From assembly GCA_023441845.1 (NCBI GenBank), contig JAEZNF010000082.1:1-6500 (forward strand): a stretch of DNA of 6,500 nucleotides, read 5' to 3'. The position numbers and the translations under genes were made by a program. This document shows positions 6,219 through 6,500 of this stretch, piece after piece. Positions within the stretch are counted from its first letter, which is position 1. Each line of letters begins with the position of its first letter. The notes under the pieces are model-generated. The model saw only the letters and a program-made list of their open reading frames with translations. It made no database searches and was not told the origin of the DNA. This DNA comes from Bacillota bacterium (lineage in GTDB: Bacteria > Bacillota > Clostridia > Acetivibrionales > DSM-2933).

Positions 6219-6500
6219 TTATTCTCCTACTTCCAGTGGTTTTGAAAGCATTGCGCTGTTTTTAATATGAACTTTTGCTTCAACATTAACCTTTAAAGTT
6301 TTAAAAGTGTCTGCCCAGTTGGCCTCTACGGTATTCCATACCTTGGGTTTGTTTTCCCGCAGTTTTGCTCCGAACCCGAATATATCCACACCGTAATCGG
6401 TCTGTACCTTTTTAATTAATTTCTCAATCCTGTTCTTAATCATTTTTTCAGCATCCTCCTCCAGTTTTCTCCTGTTTTTATCTTCGATAACATCCTGAGT
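6219..6500 (-). CDS. Spore germinant receptor C subunit, C-terminal part (GerAC family)
   Basis: The last 93 residues of a GerC-type protein, open through the right window edge. GerC subunits are lipoproteins tethered to the outer face of the spore inner membrane, needed with A and B for receptor function. Seen here: a charged helical stretch (EDKNRRKLEEDAEK), then the family's C-terminal signature region with KKVQTDYGVDIFGFG at residues 30-44, a PKVWNTVEANW segment, and the final beta-strand-like KVNVEAKVHI before a short tail ending VGE. The N-terminal lipobox is outside the window. Stop TAA at 6221-6219 is 4 nt from the next gene. A gerA gene probably lies further upstream on the same strand, but this is inference. 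Confidence 0.9.
   Translation of the reverse strand, partial: TQDVIEDKNRRKLEEDAEKMIKNRIEKLIKKVQTDYGVDIFGFGAKLRENKPKVWNTVEANWADTFKTLKVNVEAKVHIKNSAMLSKPLEVGE

Overview
The window looks like part of a chromosome of a low-GC, anaerobic, spore-forming Firmicute, most likely a Clostridia member. The reasons are spore germinant-receptor genes at the right end, A+T-rich intergenic regions with SigA-like promoters, strong Shine-Dalgarno sequences and clostridial-looking housekeeping enzymes. I cannot name the species.

Layout: every recognisable protein gene is on the minus strand. From left to right these are the 5' 406 codons of adenylosuccinate lyase (purB, running off the left edge), a class I PLP aminotransferase of the aspartate aminotransferase type (1643-2830) with its own promoter and an intrinsic terminator, an M19-type metallodipeptidase (3640-4575), and a germinant-receptor operon read as gerC (partial) - small two-TM protein - gerB (6500 to 4911). 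PurB and the aminotransferase are central nitrogen and purine metabolism. The dipeptidase is a soluble zinc enzyme. The Ger proteins are expected in the spore inner membrane and sense germinants. Apart from the tightly packed ger genes, the genes seem to be separate transcription units.

The stand-out element is the roughly 800-base gap between the aminotransferase and the dipeptidase. It has no convincing protein gene, but about 3158-3629 folds on the PLUS strand as one large ornate RNA. A 17-bp helix joins its two ends. A 16-bp hairpin follows immediately inside. Then come about ten smaller helices, including two copies of an identical hairpin capped by a GAAA tetraloop. Many pairs are G-U, which form only if the plus strand is transcribed. 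The 3' arm of the closing helix runs straight into a T-rich tract, as at a transcript end. I do not recognise it as RNase P, tmRNA, 6S RNA or a riboswitch. It could be an undescribed large structured RNA or a divergent member of a known large class (OLE, ROOL, GOLLD, raiA), which I cannot exclude without covariance-model searches.

Other gaps: 1221-1642 holds the purB promoter, two AT-rich inverted repeats and the aminotransferase terminator; 2898-3051 shows nothing; 4576-4910 holds a candidate extended -10 promoter for the dipeptidase and one hairpin.
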